DNA of 17,964 nt from Alphaproteobacteria bacterium (GTDB taxonomy: Bacteria; Pseudomonadota; Alphaproteobacteria; UBA8366), in the NCBI GenBank assembly GCA_030743445.1, contig JASLSL010000292.1, positions 1-17,964 on the forward strand, written 5' to 3'. Numbering within the stretch: the first letter of the stretch is position 1; each line of letters opens with the position of its first letter. The notes under the pieces are model-generated. The model made no database searches. It saw only the letters and a list, made by a program, of their open reading frames with translations, and was not told where the DNA came from. Shown piece after piece: positions 14,810 through 17,964 of the stretch. A program made the translations under genes and the position numbers.

Positions 14810-15625
14810 CTACGCCAGCCAGCGCTTGCGGCGCTTGTAGTGCTTGGCGTCGCGATAGCTCTTGCGCCCGGTGCCGGAGAGCCCGAGATAGAACTCCTTC
14901 ACGTCCTCGTTCTCGCGCAACGCCGCGGCTTCCCCGTCGAGCACCACGCGGCCGTTCTCCAGGATGTAGCCGTGGCGCGCGAAACGGAGCGCCATGTTGG
15001 TGTTCTGCTCGGCGAGCAGGAAGGTGACTCCCTCGTCCTCGTTGAGCCGGGCGACGATCTCGAAGATTTCCTCGACCAACTGCGGCGCGAGGCCCATCGA
15101 CGGCTCGTCCAACAGAATCATCTTCGGCCGCGCCATCAGCGCCCGGCCGATTGAGGTCATCTGCTGCTCGCCGCCCGAGGTATAGCCCGCCTGGGCCTTC
15201 CGGCGCTCCTTGAGGCGCGGGAAATAGCGGTAGACCATCTCCAGGTCCTCGGCCACCTTGTCGCGGCCGTCGCTGCGCGTGTAGGCGCCGGTCATCAGGT
15301 TTTCCTCGACCGTCAGGTGTTCGAAAACGTGGCGGCCCTCCATCACCTGGACGACGCCGCGCTTGACCAGATCGTGCGGCGTCAACGCGTCGATGCGCTC
15401 GCCGAGATACTCGATCGAGCCCTTGGTGACGTCGCCGCGCTCGGCCTTGAGCAAGTTGGAGATCGCCTTCAGGGTCGTCGTCTTGCCGGCCCCGTTGGCA
15501 CCGAGAAGGGTCACGATACCGCCTTTCGGAACCTCGAAGGAGACGCCCTTCAAGACCAGAATGACGTGATCGTAAATGACTTCGATATTGTTGACGGAAA
15601 GCAGCGCGTTGCCGTTTTCACTCAT
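14810..15625 (-). CDS. livF: Branched-chain-amino-acid-type ABC transporter ATPase LivF
   Basis: A 271-aa ATP-binding subunit of a Liv/HAAT transporter, with Walker A GANGAGKT (42-49), signature TSGGEQQ (149-155), Walker B ILLDEP (170-175) and switch region LLAEQN (203-208). It is longer than the E. coli LivF (about 237 aa). The excess includes a basic C-terminal tail (KHYKRRKRWLA) and an insertion after the Walker A helix (residues 61-70). It pairs with a LivG-type ATPase not seen in this window. The genes before and after it (binding protein and CoA ligase) are on the same strand. The LivK-to-LivF gap holds a hairpin that could lower livF and ligase expression relative to the binding protein. 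Confidence 0.92.
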   Translation of the reverse strand: MSENGNALLSVNNIEVIYDHVILVLKGVSFEVPKGGIVTLLGANGAGKTTTLKAISNLLKAERGDVTKGSIEYLGERIDALTPHDLVKRGVVQVMEGRHVFEHLTVEENLMTGAYTRSDGRDKVAEDLEMVYRYFPRLKERRKAQAGYTSGGEQQMTSIGRALMARPKMILLDEPSMGLAPQLVEEIFEIVARLNEDEGVTFLLAEQNTNMALRFARHGYILENGRVVLDGEAAALRENEDVKEFYLGLSGTGRKSYRDAKHYKRRKRWLA

Positions 15626-15686
15626 GGTCAGAGTCCGAATTCAAGCAGTAAATTGACGATAGAGCGTTTGCCGGACGAGTCCGACG

Positions 15687-15733
15687 AAAACGAAATCACG
15701 GGGGCCGGGACTGAACCGGCACCCCGCGTTTCG
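15687..15733 (-). terminator. Hairpin/attenuator between the binding protein gene and livF
   Basis: On the minus strand CGGGGTGCCGG (about 15726-15716) and CCGGCCCCCG form a 10-bp GC stem with one bulged T and a 7-nt loop. It is flanked by complementary CGAAA and TTTCG and followed by TTTT (15690-15687). It begins about 38 nt after the binding-protein stop. Such a structure would protect or end the binding-protein message while letting some transcription continue into livF. Confidence 0.55.
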
Positions 15734-15763
15734 ATTTCTTTACAATCTGCGGTTACGACCCCC

Positions 15764-17074
15764 TTACGAACAGTTTTCCCGCTTCTTGTATTTCCACTTC
15801 TTGGCTTCCTTCACGGCCGCCGCTTCCAGCATCGGCCGCACGGTCGCCCGCATAGGCTCGACCCAGTCGCTGATGATCTTCCACTTGGTACCGTCCCACT
15901 CCTGGAACAGGACCGGACCGTTGCCTTCATGGTCCGCGCAGGTGATCCGGATCGGCTTGCCGAATCCGGCCGCACCCAACTCGGCCATGCGTTTCTCGTC
16001 GAGCTTGAGGTTCTCGAGACCCCAGCGGACCTCCTTGCCGGTGACCTTCTTGCCGAACTTCTTGATGGCGATGCGGATCGCCTCGGTCGCCAGCATGGCG
16101 TTGAAGACGCCACGGTTATAGAGAACGTCGCCGAAGTTCCGCTTCTTCGCGGCCGCCTCGTTGCCGCCATAGACATGCTTCAATAGGTCTTTGTGCACGT
16201 CGGCGAAGGCGCCAGGCGCATGGAAGGTGCCGGCACGATAGCCCTTGGCCTTCACGCCGGACGGCTTGGTGTCGAGCTCGTCGCCCGACCACCAGACGCC
16301 GATGAAGCGGCTCATCGGGTAGCCGAACTCGGTCGCCCGCGACACCGCGGTCGGGTTCATCACGCCCCAACCCCACATGAACAGGTAGTCCGGGTTCCAG
16401 CGCACGATCTTGCGCCACTGGCTGCGCTGGTCGGCCATCTGCTTGCCCGGCACCGCCCAGTGCTTGAACGAGTATCCGAACTTCTTGCCCAACGCCTCGA
16501 ACAGTGGAATCGGCTCGCGGCCGTATCCGGATTCGAGGAAGATCAGGCCGATCTTCTTGCCCTTGAGCTTGTTCATGCCGCCCAATTCCGTGCCGACATA
16601 CTTGATGAAGGCGGATGCTTGCGACCAGTAGCTTGTCGGGAAATTGAAGACCCACGGGAAATAGCGACCGTCGGCCGCGCCGCTCATGCCGTAGCCCATC
16701 GACAGGATCGGAATCTGGTCGACCGGCGCCTTCGGGATGAGCTTGTAGGTCAGCCCGGTGCTGTAAGGATTGGAAATGACGCTTCCCTTCGGCTTCAAGC
16801 GCTCATAGCACTCGACGCCACGGTCCGTCTTGTAACCGAACTCGCATTCCTCCCACTTGACCTCGACACCCTCGATGCCGCCGTCACGCTTGTTCAGCAA
16901 CTCGAGATAGGCCACATAGCCGTTCGCGACCTTAGTGCCGCCCGGCGCAAAGGGACCGGTGCGATAAGTGAACATCGGAAGGAACACAGATTCCTTCGCT
17001 TCGGCGGTTGCGACCAACGGTCCCGCAAACGCCCCTACGGCCAACAAGCCGATGACCCATTTGCCAAGTTTCAC
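15764..17074 (-). CDS. Periplasmic substrate-binding protein of a Liv/HAAT-type ABC transporter
   Basis: A 436-aa secreted protein with a signal peptide (1-26, cleaved after ATAEA) and the type I periplasmic binding fold of the LivK/AmiC class. The mature start (ESVFLPMFTYRTGPFAPGG) corresponds to the ligand-loop region that opens the first domain. KKIGLIFLESGYG (about 173-185) is the usual second-domain segment. There is a cysteine pair at C77 and C89 and another near the end. It delivers the ligand to the LivHM channel. The start is GTG at 17074, set by GGGAGG at 17085-17080 five nt upstream; the upstream in-frame ATG at 17161 would bury the signal peptide. It is larger than E. coli LivK, and its ligand may be an acid other than an amino acid, as the CoA ligase downstream suggests. 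Confidence 0.9.
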   Translation of the reverse strand: MKLGKWVIGLLAVGAFAGPLVATAEAKESVFLPMFTYRTGPFAPGGTKVANGYVAYLELLNKRDGGIEGVEVKWEECEFGYKTDRGVECYERLKPKGSVISNPYSTGLTYKLIPKAPVDQIPILSMGYGMSGAADGRYFPWVFNFPTSYWSQASAFIKYVGTELGGMNKLKGKKIGLIFLESGYGREPIPLFEALGKKFGYSFKHWAVPGKQMADQRSQWRKIVRWNPDYLFMWGWGVMNPTAVSRATEFGYPMSRFIGVWWSGDELDTKPSGVKAKGYRAGTFHAPGAFADVHKDLLKHVYGGNEAAAKKRNFGDVLYNRGVFNAMLATEAIRIAIKKFGKKVTGKEVRWGLENLKLDEKRMAELGAAGFGKPIRITCADHEGNGPVLFQEWDGTKWKIISDWVEPMRATVRPMLEAAAVKEAKKWKYKKRENCS

Positions 17075-17179
17075 ATTTACCTCCCTGGAAGATGAAACCA
17101 GTTCGTTATTATTCGTGAAGCCACGCAAACCGTAACATACGCGGATAATTCGGACAATCATCGCGCACCAGCATTCTCC

Positions 17180-17964
17180 TCAGTGCGGGAACGGCCACAG
17201 CCGGAGCTTCTCTTTCGCGATTTGCCACAGCCGGGCCAGGCCGTTCGGCTCGACGATCAGGAAAAACACGATCAAGCCGCCGAACAGCATGAACTCGAGG
17301 TGCTGGATGACGTACGAGGGCACGTCCATACCGATCGCGGGGAAGATATTTCGAAGGAATACGGGCATCATGACGATAAAGGCCGCGCCCATGAACGCGC
17401 CCATGATGCTGCCGAGGCCGCCGATGATGATCATGAAGAGCACCGGGAAAGACGTCGTCAGGATCTCGAAGGCCTCCGGGTCGACACTCTCGAGATAAAT
17501 CAGGACATATAGCGCGCCGGCGACGCCGATATAGAATGAGCTGACCGCGAAGGCGAGCAGCTTGGTCTGCAGTGGCCGAATGCCGATCAACTCGGCGGCG
17601 ATGTCCATGTCGCGGATCGCCATCCAGCTTCGCCCGATGCGGCCTCGGATGATGTTCTTGGCCAGGAAGCCAAGCACAACGACGACCGTCAACATCAGAA
17701 GGTATTTCGCCGCTGGATTCGCGGTCGGGCCCATGACCTCGATGCCGAACATCTCCCGCGGTGGGCCGCCGATCGTGTGCGAGGGGCTGTAATCGGATAG
17801 CCAGTCGATGCGGTTGATCGACCATTCCACGAAGAATTGCGCCGCCAGGGTCGTGACCGCCAGGTAGAAGCCCTTGATCCGGAGGCTCGGCAAGCCGATC
17901 AAGATACCGAAAAACGCGGAAATCAAACCCGAAATGATAAAGACGATAAAGAGATTGAGGTCGG
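17180..17964 (-). CDS. livM: Liv/HAAT-type ABC transporter permease LivM (5' end outside the window)
   Basis: About 261 C-terminal residues are visible, and the frame runs open through the window edge, so the N-terminus is missing. The permease signature is clear: GLPSLRIKGFYLAVTTLAAQ near the visible start and GRIGRSWMAIRDMDIAAELIGI, the cytoplasmic coupling loop that contacts the ATPases. Then come FAVSSFYIGVAGALY and the GGLGSIMGAFMGA helix. At least five membrane helices remain. With LivH (not in the window) it forms the channel of the transporter served by the binding protein and LivF. The stop lies 105 bp before the binding-protein GTG, and that gap could hold a weak promoter (TTGTCC at 17157-17152, TACGGT at 17134-17129). 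Confidence 0.93.
   Translation of the reverse strand, partial: DLNLFIVFIISGLISAFFGILIGLPSLRIKGFYLAVTTLAAQFFVEWSINRIDWLSDYSPSHTIGGPPREMFGIEVMGPTANPAAKYLLMLTVVVVLGFLAKNIIRGRIGRSWMAIRDMDIAAELIGIRPLQTKLLAFAVSSFYIGVAGALYVLIYLESVDPEAFEILTTSFPVLFMIIIGGLGSIMGAFMGAAFIVMMPVFLRNIFPAIGMDVPSYVIQHLEFMLFGGLIVFFLIVEPNGLARLWQIAKEKLRLWPFPH

Noticed and set aside
13505..15154. A 549-codon plus-strand frame
   Set aside because: It lies antisense to the ligase and livF genes and is Arg/Ala/Leu/Asp-rich with no domain. It is a product of GC-rich codon bias opposite real genes.
15691..15766. A tRNA-like T-arm (GCCGG-TTCAGTC-CCGGC on the minus strand) with a GTA-containing loop upstream
   Set aside because: There is no room for a D-arm, the anticodon stem does not pair properly, the acceptor stem is incomplete, and there is no CCA. 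A terminator hairpin explains the structure better.

Overview
The window is a GC-rich bacterial chromosome segment, most likely from an alphaproteobacterium (possibly Rhodospirillales-like; this is an inference from codon use, gene content and gene order, not a placement). Nearly everything in it is ordinary metabolic or maturation machinery. No phage, insertion sequence, CRISPR array or rRNA/tRNA gene was found.

Left part (1-5545): a mixed set of single genes. A secreted cysteine-containing protein of unknown function (minus strand) is divergent from a ferritin-like diiron protein (plus). The diiron gene converges on a PAS-GGDEF-EAL cyclic-di-GMP enzyme (minus), which is in turn divergent from a TauD/TfdA-type Fe(II)/2-oxoglutarate dioxygenase (plus). 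Downstream of the dioxygenase lie a 128-bp imperfect inverted repeat and a small terminator-like hairpin.

Middle (5545-13250): a complete system I cytochrome c maturation operon on the minus strand, in the order ccmA-ccmB-ccmC-ccmD-ccmE-ccmF-ccmG-ccmH-ccmI. CcmAB with CcmC and CcmD load heme onto the chaperone CcmE. CcmF with CcmH and CcmI attaches the heme to apocytochrome, and CcmG keeps the CXXCH cysteines reduced. Most junctions are ATGA or GTGA overlaps, implying translational coupling. An intrinsic terminator begins directly after the ccmI stop.

Right part (13541-17964): the end of a branched-chain-amino-acid-type (Liv/HAAT) ABC transporter operon on the minus strand: livM (cut by the window edge), a periplasmic binding protein, livF, and a PaaK-like acyl/aryl-CoA ligase. 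This arrangement suggests uptake of an organic acid, perhaps aromatic, followed by CoA activation.

The most interesting spot is the 331-bp gap between the ligase gene and ccmA. On the minus strand it has two hairpins that each show CCUCC (anti-Shine-Dalgarno) in the loop, with an AT-loop hairpin between them. A strong 11-bp intrinsic terminator with five U residues follows. This is the architecture of the alphaproteobacterial CcsR/'cuckoo' type of small RNA, here in the 3' region of a transporter/ligase operon.
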